From Campylobacteraceae bacterium (GTDB taxonomy: Bacteria; Campylobacterota; Campylobacteria; Campylobacterales; Sulfurospirillaceae), in the NCBI GenBank assembly GCA_027011025.1, contig JALVAU010000080.1, forward strand, positions 1 through 11,547: a stretch of DNA of 11,547 nt. The letters are read 5' to 3'. Numbering within the stretch: the stretch's first letter is position 1; every line of letters begins with the position of its first letter. Made by a program: the position numbers and the translations under genes. Below are positions 1 through 8,296 of the stretch, piece by piece. Below the pieces are notes generated by a model, which saw only the letters and a list, made by a program, of their open reading frames with translations, was not told where the DNA came from and did not search any database.

Positions 1-1206
1 ATATGCTTCACTCAAATCCTCAGAAAACTCTTTTTTTGCATCTAAAAACTCTTTTTGGGATAGCAGATCAAACTCCTCTATCTCTGCTATAAGCTCATCA
101 TAAATCTTAAGGAACAACTCATGCTGTTCTATAATCTTTACACATATACTGTTTAACTCTTTTTTTATAGCATACTCTTTTGACTCTATCGCTCTTGGTT
201 GAATTTCTTGCTTTATAAAATCTATCACCTGTTGTATATTTGATTTTTTTGCCAACTCTATATTTTTACTCAAATCACTGTTTGCTATATCATTTATAGT
301 TTTATAATACTCTTTATATCTAAGGTTGACAATATCGGCATTATCCTCTTGGAGACTATTTTCAAGCTCTACATGTAGAGACTTTGTAAACTCATCTAAA
401 GCTTCATTCATCAGCACTATTTTATCACTACTTCTTGATTTTAGAGCCTCTTTAGCTGAAATTGCCACTACTTTACTAAAAAATTCTTTGAAGTTTTTCT
501 CTATGTATGTGATACTCTGTCTTATCTCATCTTGACTAAACTTATCTTTTTGATTCAGTACACACAATGATTTATGCTTATATCTATCAAAGTACTTTCT
601 TAGCACCCTCTGCTCACTCATCTTTCCTGCATTGTCTATGAGTGTAAGCCAGATTATTCCATCAACTTCATTTAGTACCTTAACAGTCGTCTGTGTATCA
701 CTAGAGGCTAGAGAATTTAGTCCGGGAGTGTCAACAAAAACTATATCTTTTAGCATATTTAGAGGCGAGTAGAGCGTCAGATACTCTATATCCTCCACCC
801 CTTTTCTCTGATCCGTAAATCTATTTATATGCTCTATATCGTGATACTCATCTCTGCCATCTTTGTACTTGACTTTTATCTTTAAATCATCGCCATATCT
901 TATATAGTTTACTTTTGATGTGACAGGTGTTATGCCTGTTGGGAGTATATTTTTTGCTAGCAGAGCATTTAGAAAAGTTGATTTTCCGCTTGAAAACTGC
1001 CCGGTTATCGCTACCTTCATAGGCTCTTGTGCTCTGATTTTTAGCCTATCTAATGCTTGCTTCAAGGAGATAGATGCAGAGAGCCTATCATCAAGCAGGA
1101 TATATCTTGCTTTTTTGACAACCCCTACCAGGGTTTCGTCAAACTCTGGAATTTCATTTAGATACCTTTTCTTGTATGCTGATATAAAATCTTCAAATAG
1201 ACTCAT
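1..1206 (-). CDS. Dynamin-like GTPase, second of a pair (DLP2-like), 3' end outside window
   Basis: An open frame runs from ATG at 1206 to the window edge (402 codons, no stop), so the C-terminal part is missing. The GTPase signatures are clear. The P-loop GQFSSGKST is at about residues 69-77 and a switch-I threonine lies in TPVTS at about 93-97. DTPG is at about 159-162 and NQKD, the G4 base-recognition motif, at about 218-221. The remainder after residue 230 is charged and helical, as expected for the dynamin trunk. The start overlaps the stop of the upstream dynamin gene as ATGA, so the two are probably translationally coupled. By family knowledge, bacterial dynamin-like proteins bind and deform membranes using GTP. 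As I recall, the C. jejuni homologous pair (Cj0411/Cj0412) forms a hetero-oligomer that tethers membranes. Family is certain; the exact role is inferred. Confidence 0.93.
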   Translation of the reverse strand, partial: MSLFEDFISAYKKRYLNEIPEFDETLVGVVKKARYILLDDRLSASISLKQALDRLKIRAQEPMKVAITGQFSSGKSTFLNALLAKNILPTGITPVTSKVNYIRYGDDLKIKVKYKDGRDEYHDIEHINRFTDQRKGVEDIEYLTLYSPLNMLKDIVFVDTPGLNSLASSDTQTTVKVLNEVDGIIWLTLIDNAGKMSEQRVLRKYFDRYKHKSLCVLNQKDKFSQDEIRQSITYIEKNFKEFFSKVVAISAKEALKSRSSDKIVLMNEALDEFTKSLHVELENSLQEDNADIVNLRYKEYYKTINDIANSDLSKNIELAKKSNIQQVIDFIKQEIQPRAIESKEYAIKKELNSICVKIIEQHELFLKIYDELIAEIEEFDLLSQKEFLDAKKEFSEDLSEAY

Positions 1207-3572
1207 GATAAATTTTCCAACTCATTTTTTACCGTGTTGATGGCATCTTTTTTTCTGCGTATCATTGCTAATCTTTGCTCTTTGTCTTGGCTTGATTGTT
1301 TTATATCTTCTATGCTTTTTTTAAATAACCTATCTTGTATCTCACTCTTCTCTTTTATTTCACCAATTTTTTTATCACTGATATCTATAAAACTTCTCAA
1401 CAGTTTTTCATCTATATCTTTAAGCTTCTGTTTGAAAAAAATCTCTAATTCATCTACTGTTTTTTGCAACAAAGCATCTAATTGGACATGAAGCTTTTGA
1501 GGAGATTTTTTTGCATATAAATTTATCAAATCATATATCTTTTTGAGTAAAACAGAGTGGTTTTGAAAAAAACTAAGAGAGGCAAAATTTTCATCAAAAA
1601 ACTTTTTAGAGTCAAAATCCGGTGATCCTATACCTGCTATACCCACACTATCTTTAAAACTTGCCTCTATGATCTCAAATGATTTTTGCATTTTTTTTGA
1701 AAATTCATACCTATAGTCTCTAACTAAGTCAATCAAACCATCTTTGAGTGCTGTTATGACGATAGTCTCTATTCTCTCTTTTTTTGGTAATTTTTTCTTT
1801 TTTCTTAGCTCATAAGTGAGATCATCCATCACTCTTGTTTGAATCACATCTTTTACATAGATCAATCTCTCTTTCATAAACTGATGTAAAATTTTAAAAT
1901 ACCCAAAAAGCTCTCTCTCTTGCACTCTTATGGTTGTCTCGATTTTTGATAAACCCAAAGAGAGTTTTTCTCTTTGTGACAAAAAAGCTCTATACTCTTT
2001 TTTTATCTCCAAAGAGCTCTTTCCCAAAAGAGACTCCTCTTGGTTAAAACTATCTAGTGTCGAGAAAATTATGGCTAACAGGTCATTTTTATTACTCTGT
2101 ATAACTAAATTTGCCTTTTGGCTATTTGCTCCAAACAAAACATCTTGCAGATAATCTTCTACTTCAATAATTCCGCTCTTTTGTAGATCAAAACCTCTCT
2201 TTTTTGCCTCATCTTCTCTGTTTGTTCTTAACAACAGAGCCATTTTGCCAGAAAGCGGTATAAACTCTAATTTTTGCATTATAAAATCTAGTTTATATGA
2301 ACTATTTTGCTCTTGCAACCTCTTTTTTATACTATGTTTTGTGTACTCTAAAACTTCTTGAACCTCTTGGCTTGAAACAGTATCTACTCTTGTTATCACA
2401 ATTAGGAGTTGAGCTATATTTTGATATAGGATAGAGTCTATGATAAAATCTATATCTTTTTTAGTAGCAGATTGGTTTACATTCATCAAATGTATCATAA
2501 GATCACATCTGCTCACATACTCAAGTGTTATCTCTTCTCTTTGTATGATAGGATCGTCCAGCCCGGGAGTATCTACTATCTCAACTCCATCTTTTAAAAA
2601 TTCTAGATCACTATATAGTTCGACACTTTTTACAAGATTGCACTTTTTGTCTGATTTTTTTGCAGATGTATAGAGACCTAATTTTTCTACCTCTATGGTA
2701 TCGCTTCTTCCCTCTAGGGTAACATAATCACTTAGCGAATTTCCAAATTTTTCTTTTGTCTCATTTATAAATTTTTCTATACTTCTTATCTCTTTTGCAC
2801 TCTCTTGTATCTTTTTAAACTCTTTTTCAGTCCAAAAATTTACCTTAGCATAACTCTTCTTTGAGTACCTCAACAGAGTTAAGTTTGCCGTCTCCGGAAC
2901 AACAGCAGTGCCTAATATCTCTTTTTTCAATAAGGCATTTAGCATGGTTGACTTGCCAGAATTAATAACACCGGTTACTCCGATAGAAAAGCTCTGGTTT
3001 GTCAATTTTTTCTCTATATCTTTGAGTTTTTTAAGCAGTTTATCATCTTCTACACATATACGAAGATTTTGTATGGAGGTTTGCAATACATTTATCGCAT
3101 TTTTATAAAAATTGTCATCTTTTTTTGCAGTTTTTAGATCTATATTTTTTTCTTTAAACTCCTTTTTTCTAATCAACCCTATGAGTCCTATAAGTCTTCT
3201 ACTTATGTAGTATGTGATAATCCCCTCTTTTCTTAAGATTTCAAAATTTTTTTTAAGAGAAGCACTGAGTTTTAAATCACCAATCTCGATGACAAATTTC
3301 AAAACCTCTTTTTGTATCTGCAAAATCAAACATCTATCAATACTCTTGTCTTTAAAAACTCCACCAAAGATGGATTTAAATTCATCTATTTGTATCAGTT
3401 TTTCCCAATTTTCATCATTTATGATAAAAATCATAGAGCAACTATCACAAAAATTTTGAAAATCTTCTCTATAATTTACTAAGATTTCATTAAAATCTAT
3501 ATCATAAACATCTTGGACATGATCACTCTTTTCATTCCAACTCAAAAGGAAAAAATCATTTAATATATGCAC
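1203..3572 (-). CDS. Dynamin-like GTPase, first of a pair (DLP1-like)
   Basis: This 789-aa protein carries a complete dynamin-type GTPase domain. G1 is GVINSGKST at residues 201-209, a switch-I threonine is probably in PETANLT (about 226-232), G3 is DTPG at 334-337, G4 is TRVD at 394-397, and a G5-like SGK is at 441-443. About 190 residues precede the GTPase and match nothing I recognise. The C-terminal half is lysine/glutamate-rich and helical (about 515-640 and 700-789), consistent with a trunk. A short glycine-rich stretch, SVGIAGIGS at 642-650, might be a membrane-contact loop, but that is speculative. The start is GTG with a weak AGG upstream; the next in-frame Met is at residue 47, too far in. 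It lies 81 bp after frdB, with its own probable promoter, and overlaps the next dynamin gene by four bases. The pairing and position after frdB match my memory of C. jejuni Cj0411/Cj0412. Confidence 0.93.
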   Translation of the reverse strand: MHILNDFFLLSWNEKSDHVQDVYDIDFNEILVNYREDFQNFCDSCSMIFIINDENWEKLIQIDEFKSIFGGVFKDKSIDRCLILQIQKEVLKFVIEIGDLKLSASLKKNFEILRKEGIITYYISRRLIGLIGLIRKKEFKEKNIDLKTAKKDDNFYKNAINVLQTSIQNLRICVEDDKLLKKLKDIEKKLTNQSFSIGVTGVINSGKSTMLNALLKKEILGTAVVPETANLTLLRYSKKSYAKVNFWTEKEFKKIQESAKEIRSIEKFINETKEKFGNSLSDYVTLEGRSDTIEVEKLGLYTSAKKSDKKCNLVKSVELYSDLEFLKDGVEIVDTPGLDDPIIQREEITLEYVSRCDLMIHLMNVNQSATKKDIDFIIDSILYQNIAQLLIVITRVDTVSSQEVQEVLEYTKHSIKKRLQEQNSSYKLDFIMQKLEFIPLSGKMALLLRTNREDEAKKRGFDLQKSGIIEVEDYLQDVLFGANSQKANLVIQSNKNDLLAIIFSTLDSFNQEESLLGKSSLEIKKEYRAFLSQREKLSLGLSKIETTIRVQERELFGYFKILHQFMKERLIYVKDVIQTRVMDDLTYELRKKKKLPKKERIETIVITALKDGLIDLVRDYRYEFSKKMQKSFEIIEASFKDSVGIAGIGSPDFDSKKFFDENFASLSFFQNHSVLLKKIYDLINLYAKKSPQKLHVQLDALLQKTVDELEIFFKQKLKDIDEKLLRSFIDISDKKIGEIKEKSEIQDRLFKKSIEDIKQSSQDKEQRLAMIRRKKDAINTVKNELENLS

Positions 3573-3591
3573 ACATCTGCCTAATAAAAAG

Positions 3592-3607
3592 TTTTAGTAT
3601 TATATCA
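3592..3607 (-). promoter_or_regulatory. Probable promoter of the dynamin-like pair
   Basis: Read on the minus strand, positions 3607-3599 give TGATATAAT, a consensus -10 hexamer (3604-3599) with an extended TG. No -35 resembling TTGACA is seen, which is normal for Campylobacterota sigma-70 promoters. Transcription would start near 3592, leaving a leader of about 20 bases before the GTG at 3572. The dynamin pair can therefore probably be expressed separately from frdCAB. Confidence 0.6.
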
Positions 3608-3619
3608 ATATTTGAGAGA

Positions 3620-3649
3620 TTTTGGGAGCAAACTTTATCGCTCCCAAAA
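3620..3649 (-). terminator. Perfect 10-bp hairpin after frdB, weak terminator on this strand
   Basis: Arms 3620-3629 (TTTTGGGAGC) and 3640-3649 (GCTCCCAAAA) are perfectly complementary around a 10-base loop, four bases beyond the frdB stop codon. On the minus strand the stem is followed by TCTCTC rather than a run of T, so it may act as an attenuator or an mRNA 3'-end stabiliser instead of a strong terminator. On the plus strand the same stem is followed by GTTTTT. Confidence 0.6.
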
Positions 3650-3653
3650 GTTT

Positions 3654-4373
3654 TTATCGTAAAGCTACGAGTTTTCTACGCATATATGCGATTTTACTTT
3701 GGAGTGGTAAGTGTTTTGGGCAGTTATCTTCACAAGCCAATAGACTCATACATCCAAATACACCGTTATCATCACCTACTAGCTCATAAAAATCCTCATC
3801 TGTTCTGTTGTCCTGAGGATCAGCATAAAATCTAGCAACCCTGTTTAGTCCAACAGCACCTACAAAATCAGGTCTCATCAGTTTTGTACCACATGCTGCC
3901 ACACAGATTCCACACTCTACGCATCTGTCTATCTCAAATACCTCATCGGCTACATCAGGCTCGATTGGTCTCTCAAGCTTAGCAAAATCCGGTTCTTCAT
4001 TTGTATGAATCCAACTCTCTACTCTCTTGCTCATGCCTTCCATCCACTCTCCTGTATTTACAGAGAGGTCTTTTATGAGTTTAAATGCAGGCATAGGCAT
4101 AAGTTGTATCTCGCCATCTTCATAATCCTTAGTCAAAGTACGACAAGCGAGTTTTGGAACTCCATTTACCATCATACCACAGCTTCCACAAATACCGGCA
4201 CGACAAACAAAATCAAAAGACAAGTCATGATCCATCTCTTCTCTTATCTTAGTAAGTGCGACAAACAGAGTCATTCCATCTGTCTCTTCTAGCTCATATT
4301 TAGCAAAGTGAGCTTTGGAAACTTTTGAGTTTGGATTGTATTTTAGTGCTTTTATAGTTATCATTCGTCCCAT
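3654..4373 (-). CDS. frdB: Fumarate reductase iron-sulfur subunit
   Basis: FrdB passes electrons from the haem subunit to FrdA on the cytoplasmic side of the membrane. From the chosen start the protein is 239 aa, the Wolinella succinogenes length as I recall it. The [2Fe-2S] ligands are C57, C62, C65 and C77. The [4Fe-4S] ligands are C151, C154, C157 and C218. The [3Fe-4S] ligands are C161, C208 and C214. All spacings are canonical. The frame is open upstream to an ATG at 4424, which would add 17 residues inside frdA. I prefer ATG at 4373 ([10 protein letters not shown]) because GGAG at 4380-4383 sits six bases upstream, only one base separates it from the frdA stop, and homologues begin MGRM. 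It is the last gene of frdCAB and is followed by a hairpin. Confidence 0.98.
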   Translation of the reverse strand: MGRMITIKALKYNPNSKVSKAHFAKYELEETDGMTLFVALTKIREEMDHDLSFDFVCRAGICGSCGMMVNGVPKLACRTLTKDYEDGEIQLMPMPAFKLIKDLSVNTGEWMEGMSKRVESWIHTNEEPDFAKLERPIEPDVADEVFEIDRCVECGICVAACGTKLMRPDFVGAVGLNRVARFYADPQDNRTDEDFYELVGDDNGVFGCMSLLACEDNCPKHLPLQSKIAYMRRKLVALR

Positions 4374-4374
4374 G

Positions 4375-6354
4375 TTATTCTCCAAATCTTTCATTTTTTG
4401 CTTTAAAATAAGGCTGAAGTTCAAAGTCCATCAAAGCTGTCTGAATCTCAAATCTATCTTTTCCGGCTGCTTCCATCTCTTCTCTTATCTTATCAACCTC
4501 TTCTTGCCTTTTAATGCTTATTTCATTTTCAATAATCATGCCTTTTCTACCATAACCTCTAAAAGCCGGTGGCATCTCCATATGCATGATGTCCAAGTCT
4601 TCATATTCAACAGTTGGTAGTGTATCGCCCTCTTTCCAACTTGTCAGAGTTCTCTTGAGCCAATGTGCATCATCTCTTTTTAGATAATCTTCTCTATAGT
4701 GAGCACCTCGACTCTCTGTTCTGTCTCTTGCACCAACTGCTACACAAAGAGCAAGTTTGAGCATTTTTGGAACTCTGTATGCCTCTTCAAGTTCAGGATT
4801 TCCTGCATGTGTTTTTGATTTTACATGTACATCAAGAGATTTTTTGTATAGTTCTTCAAGCTTTTGGACAGCTTCAGTCAAACCTTCTCCATCACGGAAG
4901 ATTGCTACCTTATCCCACATAATATCTCTCATAGCAAGTTTGATTTCAAAAATATTATTTTTTCCATCATTTTCAAGCAGAGAGTTTATATATTTTATCT
5001 CCTTATTAAGTGCCTCTTCTATAGTTTTTGTTTTTATATCTATATCAGTATTTACACAGTGTTGGGCAAAATAGTCTCCAACAATCATACCTGAAACAAC
5101 AGTTTCACTCACAGAGTTTCCACCTAGTCTGTTAAAACCGTGGAGATCCCAACATGCTGCTTCACCGCAAGAAAAGAGTCCTTTTAAAGTAGGAGATTCA
5201 CCTGTTGGTTTAGTCCTTATACCACCCATTGAGTAGTGTTGCATTGGAAGTACGGGAGCCCAACCTTTTGGTCCCTCATCTGCTGGATCGATACCGTTAA
5301 ATGTCATACAAATCTCTTGAACATCTCTTAGATTTCTCTCTATATGCTCACGACCCAAAATAGAGATATCAAGCCACAAGTGATCACCATAAGGAGAGTG
5401 CACACCTTTGCCGTTTCTGATATGCTCCATCATACGACGACTAACAACATCACGACTTGCAAGCTCTTTTTTCTCAGGCTCATAATCTGGCATAAATCTA
5501 TGTCCGTCAACATCTCTTAAGATTCCACCATCACCCCGACAACCCTCAGTCAACAAAATCCCAGAAGGTACTATTGGAGTTGGGTGAAACTGTACTGCTT
5601 CCATATTTCCAAGTTTTGCAACCCCTGTCTCTAGCGCAATCGCAGCTCCCGTTCCTTCACAAACAACAGCATTTGTAGTTTGTCTATATATTCTTCCATA
5701 TCCACCGGTTGCGATCAATGTGCCTTTTGAAACATAAGCTTCTAACTCACCTGTTATCAAATCTCTGACTACCGCACCATAACATTGTTCATTTTCTACT
5801 ATTAGGGATACTGCTTCTTTTCTGTCTCTTATATCTATCTCTCTTTTTATTGCTTCATTTGCAACTGCATAGAGCATCGTATGTCCTGTCGCATCAGAAG
5901 TGAAACATGTTCTCCATTTTTTAGTACCTCCAAAGTCACGAGACTGTATATATCCATGTGTCTCGGCATCTTCAGTTATAGTTGTTCTTTGTGCATTTAT
6001 AACAACCTCTCTTGGCCCTTTTTTGATTCTCGTCCAAGGAACTCCCCAGCCTGCTAATTGACGAATAGCCTTAGGAGCAGTTGTTACAAACATCCTAGCA
6101 ACTTCTTGGTCACAACCCCAGTCGCTACCTTTTACTGTGTCTCCAAAGTGAACATCTTCATTGTCGCCTCTTCCCATCTTTGAATTACCAAGACTCGCTT
6201 GCATACCGCCTTGTGCTGCCGCCGAGTGAGATCTCTTAACAGGAATAAGACTTAAAACTATAGTGCTCAAACCTCTCTGTTTTGCTTCAACTGCAGCTCT
6301 CAAGCCTGCCAATCCTCCACCTATTACTAATGCATCACAATATACTACATTCAT
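4375..6354 (-). CDS. frdA: Fumarate reductase flavoprotein subunit
   Basis: This is the catalytic subunit that interconverts fumarate and succinate; 659 aa, typical of the epsilonproteobacterial enzyme. The FAD-binding GGGLAG is at residues 12-17. The covalent flavin ligand is H43 in [10 protein letters not shown]. Active-site residues visible by homology are H257 (QFHPTP), R301 (SRDVVSRR), H373 (QHYSMGG) and R409 (NRLGGNS). No key residue is missing. The start ATG lies one base after the frdC stop and six bases downstream of a GGGGG ribosome binding site (6361-6365) located within the last codons of frdC. One base separates its stop from frdB. It should assemble with FrdB and FrdC as a menaquinol:fumarate reductase. 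In this phylum the complex may also run as succinate dehydrogenase or in the reductive TCA cycle; direction cannot be told from sequence. Confidence 0.98.
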   Translation of the reverse strand: MNVVYCDALVIGGGLAGLRAAVEAKQRGLSTIVLSLIPVKRSHSAAAQGGMQASLGNSKMGRGDNEDVHFGDTVKGSDWGCDQEVARMFVTTAPKAIRQLAGWGVPWTRIKKGPREVVINAQRTTITEDAETHGYIQSRDFGGTKKWRTCFTSDATGHTMLYAVANEAIKREIDIRDRKEAVSLIVENEQCYGAVVRDLITGELEAYVSKGTLIATGGYGRIYRQTTNAVVCEGTGAAIALETGVAKLGNMEAVQFHPTPIVPSGILLTEGCRGDGGILRDVDGHRFMPDYEPEKKELASRDVVSRRMMEHIRNGKGVHSPYGDHLWLDISILGREHIERNLRDVQEICMTFNGIDPADEGPKGWAPVLPMQHYSMGGIRTKPTGESPTLKGLFSCGEAACWDLHGFNRLGGNSVSETVVSGMIVGDYFAQHCVNTDIDIKTKTIEEALNKEIKYINSLLENDGKNNIFEIKLAMRDIMWDKVAIFRDGEGLTEAVQKLEELYKKSLDVHVKSKTHAGNPELEEAYRVPKMLKLALCVAVGARDRTESRGAHYREDYLKRDDAHWLKRTLTSWKEGDTLPTVEYEDLDIMHMEMPPAFRGYGRKGMIIENEISIKRQEEVDKIREEMEAAGKDRFEIQTALMDFELQPYFKAKNERFGE

Positions 6355-6355
6355 C

Positions 6356-6421
6356 TTATGCCCCCTTTTTCTGGAAGTGAATTCCAGAAAAATTCATCGC
6401 TACTAAAGTACGAAACGAAGT
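6356..6421 (-). repeat. Repeat module C at the frdC end (core, hairpin, RBS of frdA)
   Basis: The core at 6392-6421 matches the copies upstream of hemN at 19 of its first 22 plus-strand bases. It is read in the same frame, giving RTLVAMN. It is followed by a perfect 11-bp inverted repeat (6366-6376 and 6382-6392, loop 6377-6381), then GGGGGCA, the frdC stop and the frdA start. The hairpin directly abuts the frdA ribosome binding site, so it could influence frdA translation. It is the most diverged copy. Confidence 0.65.
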
Positions 6422-7231
6422 TTCTGCATTCATATCTCTATTTTGATTTTTAGAGTAGATTCCACTATCGATATTTTTTATTGTCATTGCCGTTGGTTGG
6501 TATCTTTGTCCTGCTTGATCTCTATGCTCAAGCCCTATCTTCATATATGCTGCCAATGTAGCCAAACCAAGAACTAAAAAGAAGATTGTGATAGCCCATT
6601 TTACTTTCTTAAGTTTTACTCTTGTCACTTTTGCATCTTCACCTTCAAACCATCCCCATTTTACGCAAAGTCTGTATAAACCTATACTTCCGTGAAACTC
6701 AACTGCTAAAAGGAGCAATAAATATACAGGCCACATCCATTCACTAATCATTCTGTCTGCTGAACCGTATGGTCCTATAGTTTCTGGTTTTGTTAACATT
6801 ATAAACACATGCGCTGAAGCCAAGAAAAACATAGCAAAGCCTGTGAATGCTTGTATAAACCAAAGAGTCGTATCTTCATGCTTCATCATACCCATGTGGG
6901 TTCTAAAAGCTTGGTACTGCCTATAGTTTGCAGGAAATTTTCTCATCGCAAGTCCTGCATGGATAACTATAATAGTTGTCACTATAGCAACTGCAATTGA
7001 GACCAAAAAAGGATTGCCTCCTTTTATGAATGATACACCTTCAAACATCTTTGTAACACTATACATAAAGTCTTTGCTTACTAAGATGGATGAAACAAAG
7101 AACATATGTCCCCACATAAAAAGAGCTAGAAATAGTCCAGTTGCACTTTGCCAATAATCAAGTTTGGCTGGCATTCTACTCTTTTTTCCCTCTACCGACT
7201 TACCCAAGAAGCCTTCGATTAGGTTACTCAC
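6356..7231 (-). CDS. frdC: Fumarate reductase di-haem cytochrome b subunit with C-terminal extension
   Basis: This membrane anchor oxidises menaquinol and carries two b haems. Five membrane segments are visible at roughly 27-50, 75-96, 123-146, 164-186 and 211-231. The haem ligands by homology to Wolinella FrdC are H42, H91, H141 and H180. The menaquinol-site glutamate corresponds to E64 and the proton-path glutamate to E178. The protein is 291 aa; I recall Wolinella FrdC as 256 aa. The extra residues lie after about 240 and end in [10 protein letters not shown]...QKKGA, which is encoded by a repeat module also present upstream of hemN. The start is GTG at 7231, supported by AAGGA (7238-7242) six bases upstream. 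The gene follows a 215-bp gap holding a promoter and a structured leader, so it heads the frdCAB operon. Confidence 0.97.
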   Translation of the reverse strand: MSNLIEGFLGKSVEGKKSRMPAKLDYWQSATGLFLALFMWGHMFFVSSILVSKDFMYSVTKMFEGVSFIKGGNPFLVSIAVAIVTTIIVIHAGLAMRKFPANYRQYQAFRTHMGMMKHEDTTLWFIQAFTGFAMFFLASAHVFIMLTKPETIGPYGSADRMISEWMWPVYLLLLLAVEFHGSIGLYRLCVKWGWFEGEDAKVTRVKLKKVKWAITIFFLVLGLATLAAYMKIGLEHRDQAGQRYQPTAMTIKNIDSGIYSKNQNRDMNAETSFRTLVAMNFSGIHFQKKGA

Positions 7232-7250
7232 GCTTAATCCTTTTTATAAA

Positions 7251-7311
7251 CTGACCTATGTACTATGTCGCTTCATCAGCAAACAAGAAAAAGCACAGTG
7301 CGTAGGATCAG
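7251..7311 (-). promoter_or_regulatory. Structured 5' leader of frdCAB
   Basis: In the presumed leader RNA, CTGATCCTA (7311-7303) can pair with TAGGTCAG (7258-7251). This gives eight pairs with one bulged U and encloses about 44 bases, including a small GCAC-T-GTGC element. The stem closes eight bases before the frdC ribosome binding site. It resembles no riboswitch class I know. A six-codon ATG frame lies inside it but has no ribosome binding site. Confidence 0.35.
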
Positions 7312-7316
7312 TTCTT

Positions 7317-7329
7317 ATTTTTTATAATA
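7317..7329 (-). promoter_or_regulatory. Probable frdCAB promoter -10 region
   Basis: On the minus strand 7329-7324 reads TATTAT, one mismatch from TATAAT, in a very AT-rich context. Initiation near 7317 would give a leader of about 85 bases. No -35 box is seen. Several overlapping AT hexamers are possible, so the exact position is uncertain. Confidence 0.4.
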
Positions 7330-7353
7330 TTACATCTTTTATTATTAAAGTGA

Positions 7354-7378
7354 AATTATGTATTTTACTTACATAATT
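7354..7378. promoter_or_regulatory. Perfect 9-bp inverted repeat upstream of frd, operator-like
   Basis: AATTATGTA (7354-7362) and TACATAATT (7370-7378) are perfect inverted arms around seven bases. It lies about 50 bases upstream of the inferred frd transcription start, where an activator could bind. It does not match the FNR/CRP consensus (TTGAT-N4-ATCAA) or a clear Fur box. No T-tract follows it on the minus strand, so it is not an obvious terminator for lgt. The rest of the lgt-frdC gap (7379-7446) is AT-rich with nothing recognisable. Confidence 0.4.
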
Positions 7379-7446
7379 GATTAATTAAAACTATTTTTTA
7401 AGTTAAAAAGTAAAGAATTATTTAATACAGGATAAAAAGATAAAAT

Positions 7447-8262
7447 TTATCTGATTTTTTTCCTAAAAAGATAAATATATAACAGAAGTGAAATAAAAAA
7501 CATAAATATCGAGAGAATTTGCCCCATAGTCATCCAACCATCAAGCACAAAACCGAGCTGAAAATCGGGCTTTCTAAAGAATTCTGCTACAAATCTAGCA
7601 AGTGAATATAGCATACCATAAAGCGCAATAAGCTCTCCGTCAAATCTTTTTTTAGACCTGTACATGTAGAGTATAACAAAAACAACAATACCTTCTAAAA
7701 GTGCTTCATACAGTTGAGATGGATGTCTAAGCACACCATCTACATATATTCCCCAAGGAACATCAGTCTCTCTGCCTATCAAACCTTTATTGAAAAAATT
7801 ACCAATTCTTCCAAAAACATACCCCAAGGGAACACTCAAAGCCACTAAATCCAATATTTTAAATATATTTACCTTGTGCCTCTTGCCATACAGCCAAGTT
7901 GAGATCAAAAATCCAACTAGTGCTCCATGATAGCTCATACCACTAATTCCTACAAATTTTCCATCCATAAAGGGATTAAAAATCTGCCATGGATGGGTTA
8001 AATAGTAAGCTGTATGTGGATCATAAAAGAGTATAAAACCAAGCCTTGCCCCAAGGATCACACCTATTTCAACCCAAATAAAATAGTCATCCAAGCCTTT
8101 GGTATCTATCCCAAAATCATATTTTTTAGCAAAATATTTAGCCACAAAAAGAGCACTTACAAGTGCTAAAACATACATAATTCCATACCAGTGAACACCT
8201 ATAGAGCCTATCTGAAATGCTACTGGATTAAATTTTTCATAAATGTGCTGCCAACTATTCAT
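7447..8262 (-). CDS. lgt: Prolipoprotein diacylglyceryl transferase
   Basis: Lgt is an inner-membrane enzyme that moves diacylglycerol from phosphatidylglycerol to the lipobox cysteine of prelipoproteins, the first step of lipoprotein maturation. The 271-aa protein is multi-spanning and of usual length. Signature motifs are SGMSYHG (108-114, with H112), GRIGNFFN (151-158, with R152 and N155), GRETDVPWG (163-171), HPSQLYE (180-186) and R223-F-V-A-E227. The C-terminal GWMTMGQ (242-248) is also typical. The ATG at 8262 has AAAGAG a few bases upstream. It lies 34 bases after the YchJ-like gene and shows no clear terminator before the frd gap. As I recall, lgt also precedes frdC in C. jejuni. Confidence 0.97.
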   Translation of the reverse strand: MNSWQHIYEKFNPVAFQIGSIGVHWYGIMYVLALVSALFVAKYFAKKYDFGIDTKGLDDYFIWVEIGVILGARLGFILFYDPHTAYYLTHPWQIFNPFMDGKFVGISGMSYHGALVGFLISTWLYGKRHKVNIFKILDLVALSVPLGYVFGRIGNFFNKGLIGRETDVPWGIYVDGVLRHPSQLYEALLEGIVVFVILYMYRSKKRFDGELIALYGMLYSLARFVAEFFRKPDFQLGFVLDGWMTMGQILSIFMFFISLLLYIYLFRKKIR

Positions 8263-8296
8263 ATAACTCTTTCATTTAATTTTATATTGATATCTC

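Noticed and set aside
920..1240. Plus-strand ORFs of 65-110 codons throughout the window
   Set aside because: They are antisense to strong genes with full motifs, lack family signatures and show hydrophobic, serine-rich composition typical of reading the complement of AT-rich genes.
1691..1698. Runs of eight T within the first dynamin-like gene (for example here and near 3248-3255) as phase-variable tracts
   Set aside because: Tracts of this length are common in AT-rich coding DNA, and the frame is intact; Campylobacterota phase variation usually uses longer G tracts.
4374..4424. A longer FrdB starting at ATG 4424 (17 extra residues)
   Set aside because: The extra part lies inside frdA. The ATG at 4373 has a well-spaced GGAG and gives the standard 239-aa protein with cysteines in canonical positions.
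7379..7446. Terminator for lgt in the AT-rich stretch after its stop
   Set aside because: Only short AT palindromes are present; no GC-containing stem with a following T-tract was found.
8255..8275. Tiny ATG frame (six codons) overlapping the lgt start
   Set aside because: It has no ribosome binding site of its own and is better read as the lgt Shine-Dalgarno region.
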